From Stratiolaelaps scimitus (taxonomy: Eukaryota; Arthropoda; Arachnida; Mesostigmata; Laelapidae), in contig JABWDB010000001.1 in the NCBI GenBank assembly GCA_019614645.1, positions 10,151,501-10,215,500 of the forward strand: a DNA stretch of 64,000 bases. Reading direction: 5' to 3'. A program made the position numbers and the translations under genes. Positions 34,800-47,685 of this stretch are shown here, piece by piece; position 1 is the stretch's first letter, and each line of letters starts with the position of its first letter. A model generated the notes under the pieces. It was not told the origin of the DNA. It was given only the letters and a program-made list of their open reading frames with translations, and did not search any database.

Positions 34800-36136
34800 C
34801 TGACATTGTCCACAGCCATTGGAGTAGCTCGCTGTGGCATTGCTAAAATAACTCATGCATCCATTGGTGACATTGCGACAGGCAGCAAGACACTTGGTCG
34901 TGCCGACGCTTGCTATAATCGGCGCAGTTCCAACGGGACACGAAGGGATCGACATTTCTAAATGTTCAAACAATGGGACAGGATATTCAGAAACGTAGAC
35001 TAACGAATAGCAATCTGTACTCCGACGGGAAGCGTCCTACGTATCCATACGCTCAAAATCACAATCACCATACGAACGTATCATTAGTCATAGCTGTATT
35101 GCTAACTTGCGTTGGTTTTTCCCTCTGTCTAATGATCGGGCTACACCCTCGTTTCGAACTCTTGGAAGGCTCATTTGCTCCCTCTGAATGTATGCGGGCT
35201 GATACGTTTTTGCTTGACGTGTATAAGCTAAATGCAACTTTTTGATTACATACTTTAGCTTAGCACAACCAGCTTCTGTCTTTATGACTTCTGTCATGTA
35301 AGTGCATAACCAATTTGGTGATAATACATCCTTACTTTTACTCTATGCTTTAATCGAGAACTTAAGCATTGCTAAAATTGCAGTTCCGGAAATAAACCGC
35401 AAATGTTATGCTACGACTATTGGTACATGGATCGAGTGGCTATATTAGACGTATCATTGCTGTGCCATTGTTACTATTTCGTCGCAGTTCCACCGTTACC
35501 CGATGCATTTCCCTGCTCACCTCCTTCACCTTAATGCTGTTATCCAATTACCCTGCTTAATTACTCCAGATGTTTCGTATACAGTTTTCACTTTTCAGAT
35601 ATACTCAACCGTTTTTGCAAAAAACACACAACGTGCTACATAAGACAAGGAGGAATCGACTTTTTCCTATCGTGCAGAACTTGACAAACGAAGTAACTTT
35701 AGCTGTTCGGATGTGTTATCCAATTGCCAACGTTCGCCAACGGCGCCAGTTGCTGGCGTTTCGCCAATGGCTGCTGTTGACGACCGCCACTTTCTCGTTG
35801 AGAAATCATAATTTCTCAAGCGTCGTCGTAGTAGATACCGAAAGCAATATTTTTCTAGGGCAACAGGATTCCATAGTATTTTTTTCCATAGTTTTTCATA
35901 CATGAACTGATAGTTTCCAGAGATGCCGCTATTACTATTGTGTGTCTGCCGTTAACCCAGGCCAGCATACGCACAATCGTCACGGCCGCTTTCGAGCCTA
36001 TCGGTGCAAACTTTACGCTCTTGGAAATATAGGATAGGCTTCGTATATCTATTTTTGACTAATGGTACTTACCCACTAGTTGAATCACCGTTACCACAAT
36101 GACAAGGGCTCCGAGAAGGATGACGGTTGTAGCCAT
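34800..36136 (-). CDS. Secreted cysteine-rich protein, relative of the tandem-array family (3' end not found)
   Basis: Exon 1 (36136-36073) encodes a signal peptide (MATTVILLGALVIVVTVIQL) and ends in phase 1 at a GTAAGT donor. Exon 2 (34957-34800) starts in phase 1, carries seven cysteines (C-x15-C-x3-C-x6-C-x14-C-x2-C plus the opening SCPVG context) and ends in phase 0 just after C-G-Q-C-Q. The signal exon, both phases, C-x3-C followed by N-glycosylation sequons (NVT, NAT), and a GC-x-x-C-(E/Q) exon end are shared with the A and B genes at 51-62 kb. Those genes finish with a third exon carrying three cysteines. I could not find the equivalent exon in the ~2 kb downstream, so this gene is incomplete, has a long last intron, or is broken. 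Function unknown. Confidence 0.6.
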
Positions 36137-39100
36137 TTTCCTAAGTAACACTTTTAACATTCAAGCTAAGTATGTGTTAGGCCAACGGATCACGTAACTG
36201 TGTGACAAAAATAACTATGATCTTCGTTCTCTAATATTTGATCTTGATAAACATTAATTATTAGCCGTCATTCTAATTGCGAAATCGGATGGACAGTGAT
36301 GTTTCCGCTATACAAATGTGTCAGAAAGGTGCCCTGAGGAAGGGCACAATGCGACAGCAGAAGCAACTTTCCCAGCGGCAGATGGCGGCCTGCCGGTATA
36401 AAGTTGTCCAGGACTGAGAGAGAAAGGCATGCATTTCATTACACACCTGTGACAGCGGGTCCTTATACGTACACTCCGTAGACAACTAACGATCTTTGAG
36501 TATCAAACATTCTCGCAACTAAAAAAGGATTCGACTAAACAGATCCTCAGTATTATTTGCGTTATAGCATTACCTCGCGCTGTTTCTGGCATTATCATGA
36601 TCTACTTGGAAAATTCTGCCAACTATCGGTGTAATTCATTGCATTTCTCCATTGACACTTGGCACGATCAACTTAGGTAGTCGAAATAATGTCTAGCTTT
36701 TTTTGCCAATAAAATACACGGAAGTTTATTAATCTCCTAATAATTGCATGACAACTGAAGTCCTAACCCCAGAGACATGCTGTGCTTGAGTTTTTATTGA
36801 CCACTTCGAGGGTCATCTTCGTCCTCTAAGTATTATTATTCGCGCGGAGACTCCTCCCCCCGCCAAATCCCATCTCCCGAATCCAACTGCTGCAAACATT
36901 CGTTCATCATAATACGGTAGTATAGAGTATTCACAATTTGTGCATTATTTTGGTACATGTATAATCGAATCTTGTTGGACGCAACGTTACATAGAGCCGA
37001 CAACCTTCGATTCAACGACTCGAGATCGATATGTCATACTTCCGTGCTTGGACATTCAGCTACCGCCACAACAATCATGTGTGCGAATTTTTTTCACATA
37101 AGCATGGAGATAACCATTCACTGTCATTAGATAGCGCGGACTCGGCAGCGAATCCGATACGTCACGAACTTGATAAAACGTACACAACAAATCTTCAAGG
37201 TCAATATCGTTGCCTACCGTTGTATAAACTACTATGCTTGCAGGTATTTTTCTTTCGTGGATTTCATTAACATTTCAATTAACGTTTCAAGTTCCATATG
37301 CCAATAAACACGAGTAAAAATAGAATCGTTATACAACTTACGATAACCACACAAGTGAAGCAAAGAAAAAAAATCAAGCAATAAATTTAGCTCACAGAGA
37401 ACCTATCGCATATTTATCCTTTCGAATGTACCATTGCGTATAGAATAACAACTGACGTTATTTTATAGAATACGCAAGTGGTCCGATTCAAAGCACGCTA
37501 TGAAAGTTACACATCGGAGTCACATGAGCATTGACGTCATTCTTTATCTGCCTGTAGCCAGCCAGCTTCGCTCCATGTGTTTGCTCCGGAAATTGCCTAA
37601 ACAAACTTTTCGAGCGTGGCTGTCGTGGTTACTAAGAATCGGACGTACATGTGGGCCGCACGTAACGGTGCCGTATACAAAACTGTTACAAGTGCAAAAG
37701 AGTGGTGGATTGATGGTAATCGCCACACGGGTGAACGCCGCTTACACGTCGAAGGGGAGATTGGTTGTTAAGTAATTAAGTACTCTCACATATACGAATG
37801 CTCAATTAAGCTTCTTTGCGTTGCATTTAGTTTTGTTTGTACCATTTGCATAAAGCAGCATGCTAACACAAAATGATCAGGCATTAATTCTGTGTTGTGT
37901 TTGTCTTTATTTCAGTGATAACACCGTTAAGCGTTCCATCACCGCTTCAAACGTTGATGCATGCGGCTACTCTGAGAGCATGTTTCTATATGCACATTAT
38001 ACCCATGTTTGTACTTCATTGTGCTTTCGTCAGGATTGCGTCTTTTATACATAACATTAGCAGAGTAACTGAGATTCCATAGCATCTTAGGACCTTTGTT
38101 TCTTGTCGGTGTCAGGAAATCGAGTCGCTCTTTCCTTATGATCCATCTCAGTATTGTGCCATCCTTAACGCTACCTGCGACATCTAATATTATGGATGAT
38201 GATACCAGTTCAATTTTAATAACAATAATAATGCATTTATAGTTAGCAGTTATCGTTCAGTATCTGTTTTAACGAAAGAGCAAACACTTATCTTCAAATC
38301 GGATTGTATTCGCAGAGATAGAAACACAGCTTAACGGCTATTTTTCCTAACTAATACCAGCTTCATTTGACTATGTTTCCCACGATACGAGCAAGTTCAC
38401 CAGCAAATGCCAGCAAGCACTGCACGCAAACGGTAATCGGAATCAGCCAGAAAGTTATTCAGTATTTTTCAGTAAGGGAGACACCACGCCCAATATATAG
38501 GCGGTGGCAACGGCACATACAGACACACGTGCACACCCATGTGCCTATGTGAAATGATACTGGCAGTGCAAAGTCTTATCTAATCTTGCCCACGATTAGA
38601 TAGATGCAATTTGCTCTCGTGCTATAACACTAGGGTGGTATGTTATGCTTGAGAGACCTTGGAACGCCATGAACTCTGATTGGCCCGCGCAAAAAGTTAG
38701 TCTGAAGGCCCACGATTGGCCTGCGATGGAGACAGGACAATGCCTCGCAGACGGCTGATATGCTCCAGCGCTGTAACATAAATCATTGCATGGTTACCCC
38801 AGAGGGCCGCGTAAGTTGTGAGGAATAAATGTGCATATCTGTCACATCATTGAACTAATTCGCTGTGCTTTCTACCGGCATTTCGTGGTAACCCGCTTAC
38901 TAAAACTCGCACACTCGAAAGATCTCTTTGTAAGTTAACTTTACTTCTCCTGGGCGAAAGTTTGGAAAGAACAACGTTTGTTTATTTTGTTTTCTATTCT
39001 GTTCTCTCAAACGTTGCTCAGATAATACACACGCATTTAAGCTTGACCCTACTCAATAGTATAAGTTCCCCCAGCACATCAGTATTCGCAGAGCGCGCCG

Positions 39101-40399
39101 TCAACGAACGTCATGCTCCAGGCCTTAAAGCATTGAATTCCTCACTTGACTCGTTCACGCGGCGTATGAATGAACGCTCATCACAATCTACGTATAACCG
39201 ACGTTTTAAACAGAGATGACGGTCAATAACGTCCGTATAGTGAACCGCAGGTTCCGCAGAAGAAAAACACCTTATGCATCCACTTGTCTATTGCTATTCC
39301 TAAATCGACTTGTCATCGATCCAAGAGATCAGAATCCACCTTTATCCATCTTTATTGAACAGCATCCCTGAATGCCACTCAGCCCGACCTTATCCCGTCG
39401 GGTAGAAAACATGGAAATGATGAGAGAAGTAGGTTTTTGAGTCACTGATGCACTAATATCAATGAGCGCAACCCAGAACTTCAAAGCTCGATTATTTGGC
39501 TTTATCCATGTTATTCTGCCATCATTAAAAATTGTATTTATAAAAGAAAAACTATTACGGGAATATTGTTTTTAAGAAGAGAATATTTATTAACAAACCC
39601 TGATCTCATGGATTAGTCAATTGCGCTGATGCTTCTCCTCTCCAGATCTCTGAGCTTGAGAGCCACTGGGTAAGAAGTCTAGGTCATTCTGTCCCTTAGA
39701 TGAACTCCACGAGTCATACTTACTGTACATAGTGCGAAATAACATATTTTCAACTCTTCGTGTATTTGTTATCTTGTCTGGATGCCTGGACATCCCAAAA
39801 TGTTCTTTTCTACCTGCCACATGCAGCCGTGAAATCTATGTAAATGGATATTGCAGCCCCACACATTCAGATTGCGTTACTGTACAAAATAATGGAAAAT
39901 GGTGCATTGTCGCTGTTGGGACTAGCGTAATTGAGGCAGTATTCTTCGTATCCTTTTCAGCATCCAGAGAAACATTTTATTTTCCCTATCAGCGGCTTGT
40001 TTTCAACCTATCTCGATAAGGTGATAGCTAGCCAAGGCTTCGATCGTTCAAGATTCGAACGTTATACATAAGTTAGTTGCTGCTTATTTCCTTCTTTGGT
40101 TTAATCGCTCGAAACGAAATTGCAGGCCGCTATACTTCGAAACGCACCTAGCGATCATGCAATTAAAACAGTTCCTCCATAGAGTGCTCTAGGCTATAAG
40201 GCTAAGCAAAGTTTTCACCGCAGCCAAAACTCGTTAGTATACTGCCGCACTACAAACCAGCACTACCTGAGGCTTCCGCACCCGGCCGGATGATCCGAAG
40301 TCCAACAATCAGTACTCACAATACAATGTACAACTTGCCTCGTTGTCGGAAAAACGTACATTCATGCAACAATACAACAGTGTTCATGTCGTCGTACCC
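36137..40399. other. Intergenic stretch with at most isolated exon-like frames
   Basis: Mostly AT-rich non-coding DNA. Two exon-like frames were noted. The first (37,919-38,053, +) lies behind a good pyrimidine tract and ends ..VCTSLCFRQDCVFYT. The second is the cysteine-rich open frame at 39,732-40,019. No connected gene model could be built. Confidence 0.4.
39732..40019 (+). CDS. Possible single-exon cysteine-rich secreted peptide
   Basis: A 95-residue frame opens with a plausible signal peptide (MRNNIFSTLRVFVILSG). It then has six cysteines, five of them in a regular C-x6-C-x9-C-x6-C-x9-C series (CSFLPATC, SREIYVNGYC, SPTHSDC, VTVQNNGKWC). The tail is hydrophobic and less protein-like. 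The regular spacing is the only argument for coding. It does not share the introns or phases of the A/B family, and it could be chance. Confidence 0.25.
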   Translation: MRNNIFSTLRVFVILSGCLDIPKCSFLPATCSREIYVNGYCSPTHSDCVTVQNNGKWCIVAVGTSVIEAVFFVSFSASRETFYFPYQRLVFNLSR

Positions 40400-43300
40400 T
40401 CAAAGGAATGGTTTGTTAATCAGTTCTTTAAAGCTGCACAGGAAAGCTACGCATGCCTCGTTATCGTCAAGGCCATGTTCGCGCAATGTACGAATGTCCG
40501 ATGCGGCGCAGGACACCTTCGTCCAGAAGGTGTCCCATTCCTTCGCGCTCCATTTTACTGCGACCTGCTGCTGCTTCTGTAGAGGCTCCCTACAGCTCTG
40601 ACACAAGCCTTTACCACTTCTCTTGTGGTTATTTCCATCTGTGTGCTTCTTGCTTCGGGAACTTGTTGCAGGATCCTTGTCATCGTTCGCCTTATTGTCT
40701 TGCCGCTTGTACAGTACCACAGCGGTGCCACGCTTTGCGCCGACGCCCGAACGCTTTTTATTTGCCGCCGTGCCCGTTGCCGCAGTTAATCGCGACCGCT
40801 GACGAGCTGGCACCAGTTTCCTCGTATACGTATGATGGTCCCAGTGTTTGGTAAGGGCAGTGGCCTCGTCGGGAATCACATCGTTTCGACGCTTGACTTT
40901 TGGCTCAACTTTTGTGTTCGGTGCCTTGTAAGCTCTTTTATCTTCGTTGCCTTGCTGTTGAGTTGTACCAGTGATCGGCAGGGGTTCCGGTGCAGGGTAC
41001 AATTCATTGGTGAGACTCTCCTCATGGTCTTCGACACGATACGATATGTCTTCCCTTATTGCGAATTGCGCGTCGTTGGGTGTCACCGTTACATGACCAC
41101 AATGCTCGTCAACGCTCGTGACGGGCTGAGGCACTTCTAGCTTTGTCGGTACCGGCTGTTGCTCGTCATTATCGGAGATACTCTCTTGGTCGATGGGTGC
41201 TGCAATCGTCCCAATCGAATATTCCGACTCATCGCTTAGCGACGCCGCTGACGATGGCCACCGCGTTTGCGAAGACCCCTGCGCATTCGTTAGTGGGCCA
41301 ATGAGGGGGCGATTTTCGTCGTGATGGTTCTGCGTCCACTCCCAGGGCTCGGGGTAGCTACCATTGATCTGACCCTGCCTCATTGGCAACTGGCCTATCT
41401 CGACGCGTGTGGTGGCACCGAAACCAAGTTTGCGTTGCTGGCCAACCTTTCTAGTGGAACGAATGCCTGTAATGGTAATGGCGACCACAAAAATTGAAAA
41501 ACAATTATTATTGTTATTATCACATTAGATTTCCATTATGATGAAAACAATTTATAGTATAGATGTTTTGTTTTCTAACTTACGCATTTTCCGATAACTT
41601 ATGATTTTCCCTTGGGCATTACGGTAATGGAGCTGCTTTCATTTGCTGTATCATGGCCAAAGTATGATTTGAGTGAATTCCCCCGCATTTGATACGGATT
41701 AAAGAAAGAACCCTTGAAATACGTTTTGTTTTCTATTATAAAATAGTGGTATTATTTAGGTTCGCACAAATACTCCAGGATGCATCAGGTCTGTCGTATG
41801 CCGTGCCCAGACTTCGTTGCCCAAGTTCCAGCTGTGCACAGTCTAAATCCGTCCGTAAAAATGACGGGATGCCTTTGAACTTGTGACTATCTCTCTCCAC
41901 TCGCCTTGGCAACCGTGGCAACGTACTTGAACGTCAGTTATAATTAGCTTCGAATCAACCCTATGATTAATATGCTTTCATAGGAACACAAACCTTGTCT
42001 CGGGAATCGCTTCTTTGCCCATAATACAGTCGGTTTCGCACTTGGACTCAATCTCTGCGAGTCGGAAGCGACGCTACTAACGTCGTCCATGCTCTCGATC
42101 TCCCGGGCGAGCTCCTGAATTTGGTCAACCAGGTCCTGGTCCGACATTTCCACCTTAGGTGTACTTAGACCTGTGAAGTAACAAACACTTTACTCGTACT
42201 AGATTTCACAAGCACGAAAGATTACTAATATAATCACCATGGGCTTTTCCATTTTTGAAACTTCCGCCTATTGCCTCGAGCTGATCCGAGTATAAAAATT
42301 AAAGCTTCGTGCTTGCTCAAACATGATCCGCTACCATTGATGAAGACCATACATATAATAGTTCGCGACATATCTGAGTAGACAGTACGTTCAGAGTGAA
42401 CGCAAGGCACATTTCTAAATTCGCCTTTCAAATTTGCATGAGATCGACTCGCCCATTGAGTACTCAGGCAGACGATGATATCGTTATAGGTTTTTGAAAT
42501 GACTGAGTACACATTGAGCTAAGTATAACGAGGAATTCGAGCAGGTTGAGCAACATCCGCAACGAATGCAGAGGATAGCCGTACGTTAGTCCACTATTCG
42601 ATGCAAATAAAAGCAAACGGTGCCGAAAATATGGAGAGAAAACCAGCACTTGTGAAAATAGTATTGCACTTAGCGATAGTCAAAACAGAGCAAGCAACAC
42701 TTTCACAACTAATTGTCTAAATGTTTCGCCGCATTTCGTTACTCATCTACGCATGCCGTGTGGTACACAGAAGTGCACATGACAACATGCAGCTATTCGA
42801 TGGGAATAAGCAATAATGATCAAAGGACGCCCCATATAGGCAGCATGCATAGATTAGACCAACAAACGTTTCGCATTCGGTACATTCGTGTGCGTCTTGC
42901 AACCTTGGAGGAGACACGTAGGTGCACGGGTTCGATTCCCATCTTTGGACATCTGCATTAAAGGTTCCGTCTTATGAAGCAGTGCCGAAAGCAGTACCGT
43001 GGATGTTAAATGTTGGTTGAGGATCTGCCCGGAAAAGTTACTTTTAGACCAACAAACAAAGAGAAATCGAGTTTTAGCAGTTTAGTGGTACATAAAATAC
43101 ATAGAGAGATATGGACAGCATAGATTAGCCTAACTCTAATTTAAGCTTCCAGTAGTATGTCCAAGTTGATCATATTTGGACCATGCAGAGTGCATTAACC
43201 TTTAGCGTAACAATATGCATGTAAAACACGAACACAATAAAAACACAGAGGCTCTTGATCGCTTAGAACTTTCATCACGGTCATCCGATTATAGTTGCTA

Positions 43301-46168
43301 TTCAAATCCGTGACCTAAAGTCTCTTCTATACTCTCCGGGAACCAATTTGACGGGACTTACTCGTGCTTACCAATAACAAAGGTGCCTGTACATCTCGTG
43401 TGATCTAACTATACTTACTATCGGTCGACCGGTTAGTTACACTTTTGTCAAATATTGGATTGACAAAATGACAAAGGCCATCACAAAACAGTACTTACAC
43501 CTTGCCTCTAGAATAATATATTTATTTATTTATTAGAAGCCGAAACATTAGACTATCGCCAGTTGTTCTAGTCCGGCCCATGCCGTCAGGCTTCAAGGTT
43601 TTCCACTCGTAATTTGTCCCGCGGCTACCGCGCTCCGCCGTGTCTCACAGTGCTACAATCAACTGCGTATTTCGTACATAGATGGCAGGCCACCGTAGTC
43701 ACCAAGCTCCTTTCGATCTGAGTCCTTGATACGTGCATCTGCTATAGTTCACTCCTCAGGATAGGTTGTCTGTCTGTCTGCCCGCCCGCCCGCCGACTAA
43801 TATACATGGTCTGATAAAACCACATTATTTGTTGTGAGGGAGTTGCACCGCCAGTGTGGCAAGAGATCCTTTCCACCTTATCTTTGTTCACACCTTTTAA
43901 TGTTACAACGTATGCAGTAACACATCTGCCTACGCCGCAATGGCCGATTACTGAGTGGATTTTAACATAATCTAGATTTCACAACTTCGAGGCAGAACAG
44001 GTGTCAGGTACTAGTTCCCAACAGAGTTGTGTCTGAATAGCACTATCAGCCATATGAAAAATCTGATTTCACCAGGAGAGACTTTACGTTTTAAATGAAA
44101 AACAAAAGCACGCAAGACACAGCCAGTTGAATTCGTTGGGTCAAATAATCAAGGTTCCCAGACCTGTAGGCTTGAAACAGAAACGAAGAGCATAAGTCCT
44201 TGTTTGCGATAGTAAATTAGTGCTTAGCTAGCTTGTTTCTGAAGGCTAACCGTGTCTGTCACACATTGGTTGAGATACCCACCTCGAGATCTATGAACTG
44301 GAACATTAGTCGTAACAATGATCTCATATGGCCTGACTGCTAGCGACTCACCGGATCAATGATGAATTCTGCATCGATATTCTCCAGGCAAATGTAAACT
44401 ACCTGCTGTATGCTATTTCAAATTATCTAATCTCATCAGTGCCGTAGACCCGATTAAATCAGAGGACATCATTAAGCTAGAAGGACATCGGTTCACTAAC
44501 CAATTTCACCAGCGGGATGGGATTCCTATTTATTATCAAATATTAAGTAGGCATAGTAGTGCTTTATCTAGCAGTCTCTAGTATACTTCAAATTTATGAC
44601 ATTTTCATGCTGCATCATTAATTAGTTTTTTTACTACTATCGAATTAAGGTGCGAGCGACGTGAAGGGAAAATCGTTGGAACAAGAACCCTTCTCACTCA
44701 TGGGGAAGTTAAATAATTTAGGACAATGATGGATCCTTGAAGTAGAACCTCTGGATAGCTCAGTTAGACGAGAAGCGTCACGCATACATATTTGTGGAGC
44801 TCAATGGGGTTGAGCTATCATGATATCGCACCCATTTACGATGGCCAATCAAGTGAAAGTTGTCTTGGCATCCGTTGTACATATTTTTACGTCATGTAGA
44901 GATGCCAACATACCATGACCAGCTATGGTATGAAGAATCCAGCTTCAAATATCTGCATTTAAAGATATCCATAGATAACAATTCCAATTTTTGTCCACTA
45001 ATAGCATCTTTTAAAACCATAATTTATTTGCACACGATTTTGAACTGCTTACGGCAGAGTGACAAGCAATTTGATTATTACTGCGCGTTGGATCCGCGAC
45101 CGAAGCGTCTGAATGACGTAAGCCACGCCGTTTTTCCTACATTACTCTATAAAGCAAATATGTAAACTTTTAATGCTTGTAGCTTCTTTTTCTTCTTCTT
45201 GTAGTAGAAATTAGTGATATGGCGAAATGTGAAAATAAGCGTTCAAGGATTTCGAGTGAAATATGCTTTGATACAACATCTAACGCTCGTCCTGAACGAC
45301 AATGAATTTTTGGAGAGATCAGTACGAACCCACTTGGCCAATGCTGCGTTTCTCAGGCGTGGCTTATACCTGGGCCTGATTCGGCCGAACTTAGATTGCA
45401 TCCAGGAAATGGACAGGCTCACGCCAGCCAAATCAGTCTTCAATAATAAAATTATATTATTTTATTATCTACTAACAACGAGCTCTTTATGATATTTCTT
45501 TATCTGAAGATTCTTGCCAGGTACGAGTAAGGAAGAGAATAAGCAAAGGCGGCCCCGACAGGTCATGGCAATACCTAGATTACAGTGAAATAAGGCAATG
45601 TATGTGTGTGTTCTTTGGCTTCCAAAACTAGACATTGATAGCAAATAATACAATGGATCCGGCTGACACAACGGATCCCGATAAACACATATATCAAAAC
45701 GTTTAGAATCTATCATGCACACGTACAACGTAAACATCATCACGGAAACAAATCACGAATTCAGCTCTGGACATCAGGACATACTCTCCCGGAGAAGTGC
45801 CGGAGCTGTACACCGTTGAATCCTTGTGTTCGAATTCTGTTTAGAACGGCATTTCTCTCCAAGTGTAAAAGTTATAGCTCTTCCGCGCGAAAGGTGCACG
45901 TCCAGACAGGTCAGGGCGCATCTATTCTATCTGGCGAAGGCCGCTGACAACGAAGTTTTCTGTCACTTCGGGGGAGGCTCCGAGCAGAAGAACACAATCA
46001 ATCGTCTGGGCAATTCATCAATTGCTATTTTATTCGTCGCTAGTGCACTCACGTAGCGTGTTGAAACTTTGTGGCACACACCTGGTATACTCTAATTATT
46101 TCCTCCTCTGCAAGTTTCCACTTACCCGTCGCGGTGGCCTCCTGGACTGATCCGACCTTTGGGTCCAT
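40400..46168 (-). CDS. Unrecognised 428-residue Ser/Gln-rich hydrophilic protein
   Basis: Three exons on the minus strand: 46168-46126 (ATG, MDPKVGSVQEATAT), 42170-41994 and 41466-40400. Phases are 1 and 1 and the frame closes exactly (1287 bases). Exon 2 encodes a short acidic helix (DQDLVDQIQELAREIESMDD) followed by Ser-rich sequence. The large exon 3 is polar and low-complexity, with basic clusters (RQRSR, NKKRSG) and many Gln and Thr. The C-terminus (about 75 residues) looks folded: a CQSC pair, AKEWDTFWTKVSC and a final helix-rich segment with further Cys. There is no signal peptide and no membrane segment, so a nuclear or cytosolic adaptor or regulator is plausible. I do not recognise the family. 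Intron 1 is about 4 kb; the start exon was chosen because of ATG context, GTAAGT donor and phase. Confidence 0.7.
42171..46125 (-). other. First intron of the 428-residue protein gene
   Basis: No supportable gene on either strand. Contents include tRNA-like scraps at about 42,925 (GGGTTCGATTCCC, B-box-like) and 44,755-44,780 (GGATAGCTCAGTTAGA, A-box-like), and a tetranucleotide run at 43,768-43,796 (TGTC repeats followed by GCCC repeats). Confidence 0.4.
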
Positions 46169-47685
46169 TTTGTTGTTGTTGCTGCCGCCGCCGTTGTCGC
46201 TTCGGCAACTATCTCTGGATTAAACACTTGCACTAGTTTCTATATTAGAGCAGAGATGATCAGCGACCCAGTCTCAGCATTGAAATTGGGAGCGCCAAAT
46301 TCTCCTTTGTTAGCTGTTGTTGTGGTTGGACGGGCACCTATCGAAAACATACGATCGCCCTATTCAAGTTCACTGTTCATAGCGTCGACAGAAATACGCA
46401 GACAATGGCAACGGGGATCAGTTGCGCACCATTCGCATAACAAATCGCCGGTATATATCAGCAGATATTAGAAGAACAGTAGAATATCTTCATTTTTATG
46501 ATGATAGCCCCATCTCCCGCCGCCCCACGAAACTCACGGAACAACGAATGAAAATACATAGCCCGTCGCAGACCAAGTTGACACGGCACTGTCGACGCTG
46601 TGCTCTCGATCAGATGGTGTTGTTATGGCTCGCTAAATAGTGATCGGATGAATGCATTCGTGTTGTGGTCGCTAGTTGAGTTGGTCAGGGCGATTCGAAG
46701 GTCACAAATATGGTCCGTTGTAGTTGTGCGCGGGGAACGGGCACACTAATTTCATTGAAAGGACGATGAAGTAGAAGAAGAGGAAAATGGTTACAAGTTA
46801 TTCTGCTTATTAATTGCTTTACAATTGCTACCGAATTGCTTTACAATTTAAGCAATGTTGCTGTTGGTTCCAGAACTGTTAATGGAATTGTAGTATTGAT
46901 GATACAGACAATAATCCGCATTGGGCGCTACGTCATGGAAGGGCGCGACTTGATAGTAGGATGCAATTTACGTCCGGGTGTGGCTGACTACTGGAATGAC
47001 TCTTGCTAGGCTATGTTAGTTGAACTATTTACCTCTGATTTGGACAGAGCTTGTGGTGAGGCAGCGGTCCTCTCGTAGACCCATCCATTATGAGGCACTT
47101 CATGCTTCGGGCAATACTCAACTCGGTCGTCAAGTCAATTTTGTGATTAACACTAAAACTTGCAATTTTGAGAATCGGTAAACTGAATCGAGCTATGATT
47201 AGTTACAACGTGAGCGTAGCAATAAAATAATAGAAGGCCGTATATAATGAAAATTCTTCTTATTTGTTGAAAAAAGTGCGTCCTACAAATAATCCGACGA
47301 CCAGCGCCGGATATTATCTTATTCATAAAAAACTTATAACTTAGGACAGCTGTGGGACAATAATTACGCCTATTTGATGGGAATAGCTATCTAATAAAAT
47401 TATTTTTACAAATTCGTCGCAGACAACCATCTCTAGATCCAGACGACATGATCGATGTTTTGAAAACAAAACGGTGCCTGAACGTTCGAAATGCTAAACG
47501 TCCAACAACATTCGACTCCACTCTCTCCGACTCTATCTCGGACATTCGCGACATAGAAATCAGCTGTTTTCATAGCTGCAACTACTGCTACACATATCGT
47601 GCCGCAACACGTATAACTATTCAGTCATTTGTAGGTCTCAATTGAGCGGGCAGTGTTAGCCCGGATTTTTCGGCTAGAGAGCGAA

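Noticed and set aside
37897..38082. Exon-like frames after a strong pyrimidine tract, one ending in VCTSLCFRQDCVFYT
   Set aside because: Two frames are open across the same acceptor, no upstream signal exon in phase was found, and the cysteine spacing does not match the A/B family.
40453..41140. Plus-strand frames of 133 and 102 residues
   Set aside because: They are antisense shadows of the large exon 3 of the minus-strand 428-residue protein.
42900..42950. B-box-like GGGTTCGATTCCC suggesting a tRNA gene
   Set aside because: No matching acceptor stem or D-arm upstream; at most a tRNA-like scrap or SINE remnant.
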